DNA of 64,000 bases from contig NZ_CAJPUX010000003.1 of NCBI RefSeq assembly GCF_905397285.1, forward strand, positions 434,001 to 498,000. Direction: 5' to 3'. The position numbers and the translations under genes are program-made. This DNA is from Cupriavidus plantarum. Lineage in GTDB: Bacteria > Pseudomonadota > Gammaproteobacteria > Burkholderiales > Burkholderiaceae. How positions within the stretch are numbered: the first letter of the stretch is position 1; each line of letters starts with the position of its first letter. Of the stretch, positions 20,258-30,564 are shown one piece after another. The notes beneath the pieces were generated by a model. The model saw only the letters and a list, made by a program, of their open reading frames with translations, did no database searches and was not told the DNA's origin.

Positions 20258-20851
20258 ATGTTCAAAACGTATCGACGTATCGCTGTTCTGGCTGCTTTCG
20301 TGCCGGCGTTCATGGTCGCGCAGGGCGCCCATGCGCAGGACGCCGGCGCTGCCGGCGCTGCCGGCGCTGACAAGGACAAGACTGCGGCCATCAAGGAACT
20401 GCTGACCGTCATGCAAGCGGACCAGGCCGTCAAGGGCCAGGCCGACAACTGGCAGGCCGGCGCCAAGCAGGAAGCGCCGCTGGTGCTGGAACAGGTGCTG
20501 GTCGAGAACAAGACGCTCGACGACAAGAAGAAGCAGGCTGCCGTCGAGAAGCTGAAGAAGAACGGCGCCGTGCAGCGCATGGTCGATGGTGCGGGTACGC
20601 AGTTCTCGACCGACGCGTTCAAGCAGGACGCCCTGAAGGCGCATTACGATGCGTTCGGCAAGTACTACACGACGCAGGAAATCAAGGACCTGACGACGTT
20701 CCTGAAGTCGCCCACCGGTCAGAAGTTCATGGCCAACCAGGGCAAGGCGACGCAGGAAATCTGGGGCTCGATGATGCAGAAGTACGGCCCGCAGGTTGGC
20801 AAGTCGATGCGCGACGCCGCCGAGAAGGAAATCGCCGCGGCATCGAAGTAA
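20258..20851 (+). CDS. Exported DUF2059-family protein
   Basis: The predicted protein has 197 residues with a signal peptide ending AHAQD near residue 27. The mature protein is Lys/Gln/Ala-rich and helical; [25 protein letters not shown] is characteristic of DUF2059. The function is not known; it should be periplasmic. The ATG at 20258 has a ribosome site CAGGGAG and is preferred over upstream in-frame starts. A 9-bp repeat encodes Ala-Gly-Ala units just after the signal peptide. Confidence 0.85.
   Translation: MFKTYRRIAVLAAFVPAFMVAQGAHAQDAGAAGAAGADKDKTAAIKELLTVMQADQAVKGQADNWQAGAKQEAPLVLEQVLVENKTLDDKKKQAAVEKLKKNGAVQRMVDGAGTQFSTDAFKQDALKAHYDAFGKYYTTQEIKDLTTFLKSPTGQKFMANQGKATQEIWGSMMQKYGPQVGKSMRDAAEKEIAAASK
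20342..20368 (+). repeat. 9-bp tandem repeat, three copies
   Basis: GCCGGCGCT is repeated three times and encodes an Ala-Gly-Ala run just after the signal peptide of the DUF2059 protein. Confidence 0.7.
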
Positions 20852-20984
20852 GTCGCAATCTACCGGTCGATCCGCTGATCGGTTCGTGGGCGCGGTCCAA
20901 CTGCGCCCGCGTTTGAGGGATAATGGCTGCCTGGCTCCAACCGGCAGCCATTTTCTTTTCTTCGCCCGATCCCCGATCCGCTCC

Positions 20985-22157
20985 ATGAACGATCCTCAGA
21001 CCCACATCTCCCCGCTTGCCGGCATCATGCAGCGCGCGTTGGCCGAGCGCGTGTACAACTTCTCGCCGGGTCCCGCGGCGCTGCCCGCCGAGGTGCTCCA
21101 GCAGGCTGCCGAGGAAATGCTGTCGTGGCAGGGCAAGGGCGTGTCGGTCATGGAGATGAGCCACCGCAGCAAGGAGTTCGAGAGCATCCATAACGCGGCG
21201 CTCTCCGACTTCCGCGAGCTGCTGAACATCCCCGACAACTTCCGGGTGCTGTTCCTGCAGGGTGGGGCGATCGGCGAGAACGCGATCGTGCCGCTGAACC
21301 TGATCGGGCGTCTCGGCGTTGCGCAACCGAAGGTGGATCTCGTCATGACGGGCCTGTGGTCGGTCAAGACCGAACAGGAAGCGCGCCGTTACGGCGCCAC
21401 GCATATCGCGGCGACGAGCGTCGATAGCAACTACCGCACGATTCCCGACGTCGCGACGTGGGACCTCTCGGACGATGCGGCCTATCTGCATCTGTGCACG
21501 AACGAGACGATCGGCGGCGTGGAGTTTCACGAGGTTCCCGACGTCGGCCAGACCGACGCGGGCGGGAAGGGCCGCATCGTCGTGGCCGATGCATCGAGCC
21601 ATATCCTGTCGCGCCCGATCGACTGGTCGCGCGTGCAGGTGGTCTACGGCGGCGCGCAGAAGAACATCGGCCCGGCCGGCGTGACGTTCGTGATCGTCCG
21701 CGAGGACCTGCTGGGTTTTGCGCATCCGCATTGCCCTTCGGCATTCGACTGGCGCATCGTCGCCGACAACAATTCGATGTTCAACACACCGCCCACTTAC
21801 GCGATCTATATTGCGGGGCTCGTGTTTCAATGGCTCAAGCGCCAGGGCGGTGTGGCCGCGATCGAACAGCGCAACATCGCCAAGGCGAACGCGCTGTACG
21901 ACTTCCTGGACCAGAGCGAGTTTTACCGCAACGATATCGATCCGGCCTGCCGCTCGCGCATGAACGTACCGTTCATCCTGCGCGACGAATCGCGCAACGA
22001 AGCGTTCCTGACCCAGGCGCGCGCGAACGGCCTGGTGCAGCTCAAGGGCCACAAGTCCGTGGGCGGAATGCGCGCGAGCATCTATAACGCGATGCCGCTG
22101 GAAGGCGTTTCCGCGCTGATCGAATTCATGCGCGAGTTCGAGCGGACGTCCGCCTGA
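20985..22157 (+). CDS. serC: Phosphoserine aminotransferase
   Basis: The predicted protein has 390 residues. The PLP-binding lysine is Lys226 in [11 protein letters not shown], and [11 protein letters not shown] is the family's N-terminal motif. It makes 3-phosphoserine from phosphohydroxypyruvate and also serves pyridoxine synthesis. I use the ATG at 20985; an internal ATG at 21027 ([12 protein letters not shown]) would give the length usual for E. coli SerC. A -10-like GATAAT at 20919-20924 precedes it. It leads the serC-pheA-tyrA-aroA-cmk-rpsA-ihfB series. Confidence 0.95.
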   Translation: MNDPQTHISPLAGIMQRALAERVYNFSPGPAALPAEVLQQAAEEMLSWQGKGVSVMEMSHRSKEFESIHNAALSDFRELLNIPDNFRVLFLQGGAIGENAIVPLNLIGRLGVAQPKVDLVMTGLWSVKTEQEARRYGATHIAATSVDSNYRTIPDVATWDLSDDAAYLHLCTNETIGGVEFHEVPDVGQTDAGGKGRIVVADASSHILSRPIDWSRVQVVYGGAQKNIGPAGVTFVIVREDLLGFAHPHCPSAFDWRIVADNNSMFNTPPTYAIYIAGLVFQWLKRQGGVAAIEQRNIAKANALYDFLDQSEFYRNDIDPACRSRMNVPFILRDESRNEAFLTQARANGLVQLKGHKSVGGMRASIYNAMPLEGVSALIEFMREFERTSA

Positions 22158-22198
22158 GCGACTCGCGCTCGATTCACCCCCACGGCCATGCCGCGTGC

Positions 22199-23380
22199 AT
22201 GGCCGACCAGGTTTCCATCATGACAAGCGAGAACAAGCAAGACGCCCCTGTGCAGCAAGACGCCGACGCGCAGGCCAGTGGCGCCGGACCGAGCGAACAG
22301 GAACGCGCGCTGTCGGCCGACCTCGCGCCGCTGCGCGGCCAGATCGATGCCGTGGACCGCGAACTGCTTGCCTTGCTCAACCGCCGCGCGCAACTTGCGC
22401 TCGACGTGGGCGAGGTCAAGAAGAAGTACGGCGCGCCGATCTTCCGGCCCGAGCGCGAGCTGCAGGTCGTGCGCAAGGTGCAGGGCGCGAACCCCGGTCC
22501 GCTGCTCGGCGAGAGCGTGGGCTCGATCTGGCGCGAGATCATGTCCGCATGCCGCGGCCTCGAGAAGCCGCTGGAGATCGCCTTCCTCGGCCCGGCCGGC
22601 ACGTTCTCCGAGCAGGCGCTGTACGCGCACTTCGGCCATGAAGTGACTGGCGTGCCGTGCCCGAGCATCGACGAGGTGTTCCGCGCGGTGGAAGCCGGCA
22701 CGGTGGAATACGGCGTGGTGCCCGTGGAGAATTCCACCGAGGGCGCGGTGTCGCGCACGCTGGACCTGTTCCTGCAGACGTCGCTCAAGATCAGCGGCGA
22801 GATCGCGATCAAGGTGCATCATAACCTGATGGCCTCGACGCCGGACATGCAGGGCGTCAAGGCCGTGCGCGCGCATCCGCAGGCGCTCGCGCAATGCCAG
22901 CACTGGCTCACCGCGAATTATCCGCACCTCGAGCGGCAAGCCGTCTCGAGCAATGCCGAGGCCGCGCGCATGGCCAGCGAAGATCCGACCGTGTCCGCCA
23001 TCGCGGCCGAAGCGGCGGCCAATCGCTACCATCTGCATATCGTGCGCTCGCATATCCAGGACGATCCGCACAACCGCACGCGTTTCGCCGTGATCGGCCG
23101 CTATGAGACCGAGCCGTCCGGCAGCGACCAGACCTCGCTGATCCTCTCCGTGCCGAACAAGGCCGGCGCGGTGTATCAGCTGCTGGCGCCGCTCGCGCAG
23201 AATGGCGTGTCGATGTGCCGCTTCGAATCGCGCCCCGCGCGCAGCGGCGCATGGGAGTACTACTTCTACGTGGACGTGGAAGGCCATCAGCACGATCCGT
23301 CCGTGGCGCGCGCGCTCGAGGAGCTGCGCCGCAATGCCGCGTACATGAAGGTGCTCGGCTCGTACCCGTCGAGCCGGTAA
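22199..23380 (+). CDS. pheA: Bifunctional chorismate mutase / prephenate dehydratase
   Basis: The predicted protein has 393 residues in three parts. An AroQ-type chorismate mutase helix bundle spans about 40-115 (LRGQIDAVDRELLALLNRRAQ). Prephenate dehydratase follows at about 122-300 with GPAGTFSEQA and the catalytic NRTRF motif. A C-terminal ACT domain with FESRP binds phenylalanine for feedback control. It commits chorismate to phenylalanine. The N-terminal 30 residues are Gln/Ala-rich and variable; an ATG seven codons later is an alternative start. Confidence 0.96.
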   Translation: MADQVSIMTSENKQDAPVQQDADAQASGAGPSEQERALSADLAPLRGQIDAVDRELLALLNRRAQLALDVGEVKKKYGAPIFRPERELQVVRKVQGANPGPLLGESVGSIWREIMSACRGLEKPLEIAFLGPAGTFSEQALYAHFGHEVTGVPCPSIDEVFRAVEAGTVEYGVVPVENSTEGAVSRTLDLFLQTSLKISGEIAIKVHHNLMASTPDMQGVKAVRAHPQALAQCQHWLTANYPHLERQAVSSNAEAARMASEDPTVSAIAAEAAANRYHLHIVRSHIQDDPHNRTRFAVIGRYETEPSGSDQTSLILSVPNKAGAVYQLLAPLAQNGVSMCRFESRPARSGAWEYYFYVDVEGHQHDPSVARALEELRRNAAYMKVLGSYPSSR

Positions 23381-23387
23381 CGGGGAC

Positions 23388-24293
23388 ATGATGGCGAATT
23401 CATTGCACTTTCCCCGTGTGGTCATCGTCGGCGTCGGCCTGATTGGCGGCTCGCTGGCCCTGTCGCTGAAGGAGGCCGGCGTGGTCGGCACCGTGGTCGG
23501 CGTCGGCCGATCGGCCGCGTCGCTCGAACGCGCGAAGGCGCTGGGCGTGATCGACGAGATCGCGCCGTCGATCGAAGCTGCCGCGCGCGGCGCGAGCGTC
23601 ATCGTGCTGTGCGCGCCCGTAGCGCAGAACTTCACGCTGCTGCATGCGCTGGAGCCGCACCTCGAACCGGGCACGATCGTGACCGATGCGGGTAGCACAA
23701 AGTCCGACGTAATCGTTGCCGCCAAGACCGCGCTCGGCGACAAGGTTGCCCAGTTCGTGCCCGCGCATCCGATCGCGGGCCGCGAGCTCAGCGGCGTGGA
23801 AGCGGCGCTCAACGACCTGTATCTGGGCAAGAACGTCATGCTCTGCCCGTTGCAGGAGAACAGCCGTGCCGACGTGGCCGCGGTGCGGGCGATGTGGGAA
23901 GCCACGGGCGCGGAGTGCCATGTCATCTCGGCGGTCCAGCACGATGCGGTGTTCGCGTCGGTCAGCCACTTGCCCCACCTGCTCGCGTTCGCGTTCGTCG
24001 CACAGATCGCCAATGCCGAGGACGCCGCGATGAAGCTCGACTTCGCGGGCGGCGGCTTTCGGGATTTCACGCGCATCGCTGGCTCGTCGCCGGAGATGTG
24101 GCGCGACATCTGCATCGCGAACAAGGATGCGCTGCTGCGCGAGCTCGACACGTATGAATCCGTGCTCGGCCACTTGCGCAAGCAGATCCGCGAAGGCGAC
24201 GGCGCCGCGCTGGAGCGCGTGTTCAAGCGCGCCAGCGAAGTCCGTCTCAAGTGGGGCGCCGCGCGCGCGGCCGTCCGCAATGTCGAACCTTAA
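23388..24293 (+). CDS. tyrA: Prephenate dehydrogenase
   Basis: The predicted protein has 301 residues. GVGLIGGS (15-22) is the NAD-binding loop, and [11 protein letters not shown] and [11 protein letters not shown] are family motifs. It oxidatively decarboxylates prephenate to 4-hydroxyphenylpyruvate for tyrosine. No chorismate mutase domain is fused, in keeping with the pheA fusion upstream. Two ATGs in a row (23388 and 23391) could each start it. The gap to pheA is 7 bases. In some relatives a hisC copy sits between pheA and tyrA, as I recall; it is absent here. Confidence 0.95.
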   Translation: MMANSLHFPRVVIVGVGLIGGSLALSLKEAGVVGTVVGVGRSAASLERAKALGVIDEIAPSIEAAARGASVIVLCAPVAQNFTLLHALEPHLEPGTIVTDAGSTKSDVIVAAKTALGDKVAQFVPAHPIAGRELSGVEAALNDLYLGKNVMLCPLQENSRADVAAVRAMWEATGAECHVISAVQHDAVFASVSHLPHLLAFAFVAQIANAEDAAMKLDFAGGGFRDFTRIAGSSPEMWRDICIANKDALLRELDTYESVLGHLRKQIREGDGAALERVFKRASEVRLKWGAARAAVRNVEP

Positions 24294-24342
24294 GCCTCAA
24301 CCCCCTAAGCCTCAACCGATCGAGCCTTCAGGCCTGCACACC

Positions 24343-25656
24343 ATGGAACATCTCACGCTGGGTCCGCTGACCCGCGCCGCCGGCACGGTTCGCCTGCCGG
24401 GCTCGAAAAGCATCTCCAACCGCGTGTTGCTGCTGGCCGCGCTCGCCACGGGCGAGACGCGCGTGCGCGACCTGCTGGACTCCGACGACACGCGCGTCAT
24501 GCTGGACGCACTGCGCGTGCTCGGCGTGACGTGGCGCCGCGAGGGCGGCGACTGCATCGTGACGGGCGTCGGCGGCCATTTTCCGAACAAGTCGGCCGAC
24601 CTGTTCATGGGCAACGCGGGTACCGCGATCCGCCCGCTTACCGCGGCGCTCGCGCTGCAGGGCGGGCAATACAAGCTCAGCGGCGTGCCGCGCATGCATG
24701 AGCGGCCGATCGGCGACCTCGTCGATGGACTGCGCCAGATCGGCGCCAGGATCGACTACCTCGGCACGGAAGGGTATCCGCCGCTGGCGATTGGCGCGGC
24801 GCCCTTGAATATCGATGCGCCGATCCGCGTGCGTGGCGACGTGTCGAGCCAGTTCCTGACCGCGCTGCTGATGACGCTGCCGATGGCTGCGGCGCCCGCC
24901 GGGCGCATCGAGATTGAAGTCGTGGGCGAACTGATCTCCAAGCCGTATATCGAGATCACGCTGAACCTGCTCGCGCGCTTCGGCATCGATGTCGAGCGCC
25001 AGGGGTGGGAGCGCTTCGTGCTGCCGGCCGCCGCACAGTACCGCTCGCCGGGCGAGATCTACGTGGAGGGCGATGCGTCCACCGCGTCGTACTTTCTGGC
25101 CGCCGGCGCGATCGGCGGCGGTCCCGTGCGCGTGGAGGGCGTGGGCATCTCCAGCATCCAGGGCGACGTGCGGTTTGCCGACGCGCTGAACCGCATGGGC
25201 GCCAATGTGATGGCCGGCGACAACTGGATCGAGGTGCGCGGCACCGAGCGCGACGATGGCCGCCTCAACGGCATCGAACTCGACTGCAACCATATTCCGG
25301 ACGCCGCGATGACGCTCGCGGTGGCCGCGCTGTTCGCCGAGGGCACGACCACGCTGACGAACATCGCCAGCTGGCGCGTCAAGGAGACCGATCGCATCGC
25401 CGCGATGGCCACCGAACTGCGCAAGCTCGGCGCCACGGTGGAAGAGGGCGCGGACTATCTGCGCGTGACGCCGCCGGCCTCCGCCGCGGACTGGCACACG
25501 CCGGCCGAGGGCATCGGCACCTACGACGACCACCGCATGGCCATGTGCTTCTCGCTGGCCGCGTTCGGTCCGCTGCCGGTCCGGATCAACGATCCGGGCT
25601 GTGTGGCAAAAACGTTCCCCGAGTATTTCTCCGTCTTTGCCGACGTGGCACGGTAG
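24343..25656 (+). CDS. aroA: 3-phosphoshikimate 1-carboxyvinyltransferase (EPSP synthase)
   Basis: The predicted protein has 437 residues. [10 protein letters not shown] (18-27) near the start binds shikimate-3-phosphate, and [12 protein letters not shown] is the class I, glyphosate-sensitive form of the PEP-site loop. It makes EPSP, the precursor of chorismate. The ATG at 24343 is the start, since the frame upstream of it overlaps tyrA without similarity. It lies 49 bases after tyrA. Confidence 0.96.
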   Translation: MEHLTLGPLTRAAGTVRLPGSKSISNRVLLLAALATGETRVRDLLDSDDTRVMLDALRVLGVTWRREGGDCIVTGVGGHFPNKSADLFMGNAGTAIRPLTAALALQGGQYKLSGVPRMHERPIGDLVDGLRQIGARIDYLGTEGYPPLAIGAAPLNIDAPIRVRGDVSSQFLTALLMTLPMAAAPAGRIEIEVVGELISKPYIEITLNLLARFGIDVERQGWERFVLPAAAQYRSPGEIYVEGDASTASYFLAAGAIGGGPVRVEGVGISSIQGDVRFADALNRMGANVMAGDNWIEVRGTERDDGRLNGIELDCNHIPDAAMTLAVAALFAEGTTTLTNIASWRVKETDRIAAMATELRKLGATVEEGADYLRVTPPASAADWHTPAEGIGTYDDHRMAMCFSLAAFGPLPVRINDPGCVAKTFPEYFSVFADVAR

Positions 25657-25718
25657 GCATACATTGATTGGGTCGGGGCGCATGAAAGGAGACGCCTCGC
25701 TCAAGCCGCTAATAACTA

Positions 25719-26378
25719 ATGACTATTATTGACGTCATCACGATAGACGGACCAACTGCTTCCGGCAAAGGCACGGTCGCCCACCGGGTGGCCGACGCGG
25801 TCGGATTCCACCTGCTCGACAGCGGGGCGCTTTACCGGCTTGTGGCGCTCGCGAGCGACCGCGCCGGGGTGGCGCAGGACGATGTGGACGCCCTTGCAAA
25901 ACTGGCCATGCGCCTCGATGTGAAGTTCGGCCCCAACCGGGTCTGGCTTTCCGGCGAGGAAGTCAGCCATGCGATCCGCGCCGAGGCGATCGGTAACCGC
26001 GCCTCCGCGATTGCCGTCTATCAGCCCGTCCGCGACGCGCTGACCCAGCTCCAGCGCGACTTTCGCAAACTTCCGGGCCTCGTGGCCGACGGCCGCGACA
26101 TGGGCACCGTGATCTTCCCGGACGCCCGCCTCAAGGTGTTCCTGACCGCAAGTGTCGAGGCGCGCGCCCGGAGGCGCTATAAACAATTGATTGATAAGGG
26201 AATTTCTGCTAATATCGAAGACCTTTTGCGTGACCTCGAGGCGCGCGACGCGCGGGATCGTTCCCGTGCCGCCGCGCCGCTGCGTCCCGCAGAGGATGCG
26301 CGGCTGCTCGATACCTCCGACATGACGGTGGATCAATCGGTCGCGCAGGTGCTGCAGTGGTTCGCGGCTGTACGGTGA
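25719..26378 (+). CDS. cmk: Cytidylate kinase
   Basis: The predicted protein has 219 residues. The P-loop GPTASGKGT is at 11-19, and [13 protein letters not shown] is the signature of CMP kinase. It phosphorylates CMP and dCMP. Its place between aroA and rpsA is conserved in many proteobacteria. The gap to aroA is 62 bases. Confidence 0.96.
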   Translation: MTIIDVITIDGPTASGKGTVAHRVADAVGFHLLDSGALYRLVALASDRAGVAQDDVDALAKLAMRLDVKFGPNRVWLSGEEVSHAIRAEAIGNRASAIAVYQPVRDALTQLQRDFRKLPGLVADGRDMGTVIFPDARLKVFLTASVEARARRRYKQLIDKGISANIEDLLRDLEARDARDRSRAAAPLRPAEDARLLDTSDMTVDQSVAQVLQWFAAVR

Positions 26379-26545
26379 CCAACTGACAGAAGAACCGCCG
26401 GCACCATGGTGTCCGCATACGGGTAGCAATCAGCAAGATTGCGTACGTGCGTGCGGATGTTGTTTCACCTGACCCCGCTGCACCTGGCAGACTGCGCGCG
26501 ATTCTCGCGCCGGCCGGTGTACTGCGGATTGATAACCTTACGTTT

Positions 26546-28240
26546 ATGTCCGACCTGCAATCCAACGAATCCTTTGCCGCATTGTTCGAGGAATCGATCG
26601 CCCGCTCCAACATGAAGGCTGGCGAAGTGATCTCCGCCGAAGTCGTGCGCATCGACCACAACTTCGTGGTCGTGAACGCCGGCCTCAAGTCCGAGGCGTT
26701 TGTGCCGGTGGAGGAGTTCCTGAACGACCAGGGCGAACTCGAAGTGCAGGCCGGCGACTATGTCTCCGTAGCCATCGATGCGCTCGAGAACGGCTATGGC
26801 GACACCATTCTGTCCCGCGACAAGGCCAAGCGCCTGGCGTCGTGGCTTAACCTCGAGAAGGCGCTGGAAGACGGCGAAATCATCTCGGGTACCGTGACCG
26901 GCAAGGTCAAGGGCGGCCTGACCGTGATGGTCAATGGCATCCGCGCGTTCCTGCCGGGCTCGCTCGTCGACGTGCGTCCGATCAAGGACACCACGCCGTA
27001 CGAAGGCAAGACCCTCGAATTCAAGGTCATCAAGCTCGACCGCAAGCGTAACAACGTCGTGCTGTCGCGTCGCGCCGTGGTGGAAGCCACGCTGGGCGAA
27101 GAGCGTCAGAAGCTGATGGAAACGCTGAAGGAAGGCGCGATCGTCAACGGTATCGTCAAGAACATCACCGACTACGGCGCGTTCGTGGACCTCGGCGGTA
27201 TCGACGGCCTGCTGCACATCACCGACCTGGCATGGCGCCGTGTCCGTCACCCGAGCGAAGTGCTGTCGGTTGGCCAGGAAATCACCGCCAAGATCCTGAA
27301 GTTCGACCAGGAGAAGAACCGCGTTTCGCTGGGCGTGAAGCAGCTGGGCGAAGATCCGTGGGTGGGCATCTCGCGTCGCTACCCGCAAGGCACGCGTCTG
27401 TTCGGCAAGGTGACCAACCTGACCGACTACGGCGCATTCGTGGAAATCGAAGCCGGTATCGAAGGCCTGGTCCACGTGTCGGAAATGGACTGGACCAACA
27501 AGAACGTGGCCCCGTCGAAGGTTGTCCAGCTGGGCGACGAAGTCGAAGTCATGGTTCTGGATATCGACGAAGACAAGCGTCGTATCAGCCTGGGCATGAA
27601 GCAGTGCAAGGCCAATCCGTGGGACGATTTCAGCCGCAACCACAAGAAGGGCGACAAGCTGACGGGCCAGATCAAGTCGATCACCGACTTCGGCGTGTTC
27701 ATCGGTCTGCCTGGCGGCATCGACGGCCTGGTGCACCTGTCCGACCTGTCGTGGCAGGAAGCTGGCGAAGAAGCCGTTCGCAAGTACAAGAAGGGCGACG
27801 AAGTGGAAGCCGTGGTGCTGGGCATCGACGTCGACAAGGAACGCATCTCGCTGGGCATCAAGCAACTGTCGGGCGATCCGTTCAACAACTTCATCTCGGC
27901 CAACGACAAGGGTTCGCTCGTGCAGGGCACGATCAAGTCGGTGGATGCCAAGGGCGCCGTGGTGCAGCTGGCTGACGACGTGGAAGGTTACCTGCGTGCT
28001 TCGGAAATCTCCGCAGACCGCGTGGAAGACGCCCGCAACGTGCTGAAGGAAGGCGAGCAGATCACCGCTCTGGTCGTGAACGTGGACCGCAAGGCCCGCA
28101 ACATCAACCTGTCGATCAAGGCCAAGGACAGCGCGGAGCAGCAGGAAGCGATGCAAAAGTTCCAGGCCGACACCGGCACGGCTGGTACGACCAACCTCGG
28201 CGCACTGCTGAAGGCCAAGCTCGGCCAGGACAACCAGTAA
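26546..28240 (+). CDS. rpsA: 30S ribosomal protein S1
   Basis: The predicted protein has 564 residues with six S1 (OB-fold) repeats, visible from recurring [28 protein letters not shown] stretches ending in K-V-x-LG-x-KQ. It brings mRNA to the ribosome. The ATG at 26546 gives [17 protein letters not shown], the family start. A 167-base leader separates it from cmk. Codon use is strongly biased, as in highly expressed genes. Confidence 0.97.
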   Translation: MSDLQSNESFAALFEESIARSNMKAGEVISAEVVRIDHNFVVVNAGLKSEAFVPVEEFLNDQGELEVQAGDYVSVAIDALENGYGDTILSRDKAKRLASWLNLEKALEDGEIISGTVTGKVKGGLTVMVNGIRAFLPGSLVDVRPIKDTTPYEGKTLEFKVIKLDRKRNNVVLSRRAVVEATLGEERQKLMETLKEGAIVNGIVKNITDYGAFVDLGGIDGLLHITDLAWRRVRHPSEVLSVGQEITAKILKFDQEKNRVSLGVKQLGEDPWVGISRRYPQGTRLFGKVTNLTDYGAFVEIEAGIEGLVHVSEMDWTNKNVAPSKVVQLGDEVEVMVLDIDEDKRRISLGMKQCKANPWDDFSRNHKKGDKLTGQIKSITDFGVFIGLPGGIDGLVHLSDLSWQEAGEEAVRKYKKGDEVEAVVLGIDVDKERISLGIKQLSGDPFNNFISANDKGSLVQGTIKSVDAKGAVVQLADDVEGYLRASEISADRVEDARNVLKEGEQITALVVNVDRKARNINLSIKAKDSAEQQEAMQKFQADTGTAGTTNLGALLKAKLGQDNQ

Positions 28241-28273
28241 TCACCGCAGGTCCGAACCCCGCGCGGAACCGCC

Positions 28274-28702
28274 ATGACCAAGTCCGAGCTCGTCGAAAAA
28301 CTGGCTGCCCGCTTCCCGCAGTTGTTGCTGCGGGATGCGGACATCTCGGTGAAAACGATTCTCGACGCGATGTCCGAGGCGCTGGCCGATGGCCATCGCA
28401 TCGAGATTCGCGGCTTCGGCAGCTTCGGTCTGAATCGGCGGCCGCCGCGCGTGGGCCGTAACCCCAAGTCCGGCGAGCGCGTGCTGGTGCCCGAAAAGCG
28501 GGTGCCGCACTTCAAGGCCGGCAAGGAGTTGCGGGAACGTGTGGATCGTCCGATGCCGCCGCAGGGTGGCATGGTCAATGGCAAGACGCTTTCGTCGGTG
28601 GGTTTGTCCGCCGACAAGGCCGTCGCCCATGGGCCGGGCGGCCCGGCTGCCACGTCGGGTTCGCTCGACGAGGACAGCCAGCTGAACCTGGTGCGGTCCT
28701 GA
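28274..28702 (+). CDS. ihfB: Integration host factor beta subunit, C-terminally extended
   Basis: The predicted protein has 142 residues. The first 95 form a normal IHF-beta: [15 protein letters not shown] and [10 protein letters not shown], the beta-ribbon arm with the intercalating Pro. The last 45 residues are a Gly/Pro/Ser-rich, probably disordered extension absent from the enteric protein. IHF bends DNA. It follows rpsA by 33 bases, the normal location of ihfB, and ends at an intrinsic terminator. Confidence 0.93.
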   Translation: MTKSELVEKLAARFPQLLLRDADISVKTILDAMSEALADGHRIEIRGFGSFGLNRRPPRVGRNPKSGERVLVPEKRVPHFKAGKELRERVDRPMPPQGGMVNGKTLSSVGLSADKAVAHGPGGPAATSGSLDEDSQLNLVRS

Positions 28703-28743
28703 TATTCGCCGGACTTAGCCGTCTGCGATGCAGGTTGTCTGTG

Positions 28744-28772
28744 AAAAGCGCTCCTCCGGGAGCGCTTTTTTA
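28744..28772 (+). terminator. Intrinsic terminator after ihfB
   Basis: AAAAGCGCTCC and GGAGCGCTTTT form an 11-bp stem with a four-base loop and a T-run. It closes the serC-to-ihfB series. Confidence 0.9.
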
Positions 28773-28843
28773 TTGGTGCCGCGTGCGCCGACGGACCTGC
28801 CGGGCGGAATCCACTGGTTACGATTAGCGAGAGGTGATTCCGC

Positions 28844-28849
28844 TACAAT
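28844..28849 (+). promoter_or_regulatory. -10 element (TACAAT) for lapA
   Basis: TACAAT followed by GCC, 69 bases before the lapA ATG and just after the ihfB terminator. The -35 is weak. Confidence 0.4.
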
Positions 28850-28917
28850 GCCGGGGTTCGCCGACCGCACCAGCAACCGCAACATCAACCGCACCGCCAA
28901 CCGCGAGCTGCCACTGC

Positions 28918-29274
28918 ATGAGACTAGTCGCCTGGATCATCCGCATCGTCCTGTTCGCCCTGCTGTTCGTGCTAGCGCTGCGCAATACCGATGACGCCAC
29001 GCTCCAGCTGTTCTTTGGCGCGGTATGGCATGCGCCGCTGATTCTGATCCTGCTGGCCGCGTTCGGCCTCGGCATCGTCGCGGGACTCGCGGCGATCGCG
29101 CCCGGGCTCATGCGCCAGCGCATGGAGGTGGCGCGGCTGCGCCGCGCGCTGAACGACGCGCGGGCGAAGGCGCCCGCGGGCCCGCCGAACCCGGGTGGCC
29201 ATCCGCCGCCGGAAGCGCAGGTATCGTCCAAAGTTCCTTATAACGTGATTGGCCCGAGCGGCCCGAGAGTCTGA
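28918..29274 (+). CDS. lapA: LapA-family (DUF1049) inner-membrane protein
   Basis: The predicted protein has 118 residues with two membrane segments (about 4-22 and 40-62) joined by a periplasmic loop with LRNTDDATLQLFFG, then a cytoplasmic coil (MRQRMEVARLRRAL) and a Pro/Gly-rich tail. This is the form of LapA, the partner of LapB in controlling LPS synthesis. The ATG at 28918 puts the first membrane segment at the N-terminus. lapB begins after 3 bases. Confidence 0.88.
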   Translation: MRLVAWIIRIVLFALLFVLALRNTDDATLQLFFGAVWHAPLILILLAAFGLGIVAGLAAIAPGLMRQRMEVARLRRALNDARAKAPAGPPNPGGHPPPEAQVSSKVPYNVIGPSGPRV

Positions 29275-29277
29275 TCG

Positions 29278-30522
29278 ATGATGTTCGAAACCTGGTGGCT
29301 GCTTGCGCTGCCACTTGTATTCGGCCTGGGGTGGATGGCCGCGCGCTTTGACCTGCGCCAGCTGCTGAGCGAGCAGGGCGCGTTGCCGCGCTCCTATTTC
29401 AAGGGCCTCAATTTCCTGCTCAACGAGCAGCCGGACAAGGCGATCGACGCCTTCATCGAGGTGGCGCGCCTGGACCCGGAAACCACCGAACTCCACTTCG
29501 CGCTCGGTGCGCTGTTCCGCCGCCGTGGCGAAACCGAGCGTGCGATCCGCGTGCACCAGAACCTGGCCACGCGTCCCGATCTGCCGGAACCCGAGCGTGA
29601 GCACGCGCTCTATGAACTGGGGCAGGACTTTCTGCGCGCGGGGCTGCTCGACCGCGCGGAGGAGTCGCTGCGCCGCCTGATGTCGGGCCCGTATGCGGCG
29701 TCCGCCAAGCGTGTGCTGCTGGAACTGTACGAGGTCGAGAAGGAATGGCAGAAGGCCATCGACGCGGCACGTGAACTGCAGACGCTCGAGCAGAAGGATT
29801 ATCGCGTGCAGATCGCGCAGTTCTGCTGCGAACTGGCGCAGGACGCGCTGCAGCGCAAGAAGCCGGACGCCGCGATCGAATGGCTGAATCAGGTGGTGCA
29901 GGAGAATCCGGCCAACGTGCGCGCGCCGATGCTGCTCGGCGATGTGGCGCTGGCCGCCGGCGATGCGCGCGGCGCGTTGTCGCATTGGCTCGGCATCGAG
30001 AAGCAGGACGCGTCGTTCCTGCCGCTGGTGGCGGATCGTGTGGTCAAGGCGTACGCGACGCTGGGCGAGCAGGGGCAGGCGCTGGCCTGGCTGCGCGAAT
30101 TGCTCAAGGGCAATCTGGCGGCAGAACTGCTCGACACGGCGTATCGCACCGAACTGGAACTGAACGGTCCTGTGGCGGCCGCCACGCTGATGCGCGAACA
30201 GTTGCGCCGTCAGCCGACGCTGCTGGCGCTGACCAAGTATTTCGAGGCCCAGGCCGCGCAGGCCAGTGCCGCAGCGCCCGCCGCGGTCACCGAAGGTGCT
30301 GCCGCGTCGGAAGATGCTGGCACGAGCGCCGACGTGGAGGTGAAGGACACCCAGGCGCAGGAAACCGCGGCGATTCGCGACCTGCTGCAGGCGCGCACGC
30401 GCAACCTCGCACGCTACACGTGCCGCGAGTGCGGATTCCGCGCGCGGCTGTTCTACTGGCAGTGCCCGGGCTGTAATCGTTGGGAAACTTATGCACCGCG
30501 TCGTACCGAAGCCCTCGGCTGA
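29278..30522 (+). CDS. lapB: LPS assembly protein LapB (YciM)
   Basis: The predicted protein has 414 residues: an N-terminal membrane anchor (about 4-20), a long series of TPR repeats, and a C-terminal rubredoxin-like metal site with C-x2-C (CREC) and C-x2-C (CPGC). LapB with FtsH sets the level of LpxC and so balances LPS and phospholipid. There is an Ala/Glu-rich insert of about 40 residues before the metal domain. Two tandem ATGs (29278, 29281) could start it. Confidence 0.95.
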   Translation: MMFETWWLLALPLVFGLGWMAARFDLRQLLSEQGALPRSYFKGLNFLLNEQPDKAIDAFIEVARLDPETTELHFALGALFRRRGETERAIRVHQNLATRPDLPEPEREHALYELGQDFLRAGLLDRAEESLRRLMSGPYAASAKRVLLELYEVEKEWQKAIDAARELQTLEQKDYRVQIAQFCCELAQDALQRKKPDAAIEWLNQVVQENPANVRAPMLLGDVALAAGDARGALSHWLGIEKQDASFLPLVADRVVKAYATLGEQGQALAWLRELLKGNLAAELLDTAYRTELELNGPVAAATLMREQLRRQPTLLALTKYFEAQAAQASAAAPAAVTEGAAASEDAGTSADVEVKDTQAQETAAIRDLLQARTRNLARYTCRECGFRARLFYWQCPGCNRWETYAPRRTEALG

Positions 30523-30564
30523 GCGTTATATGCACGTTAGCCATTTGCTTCTGGAGTATCTGTC

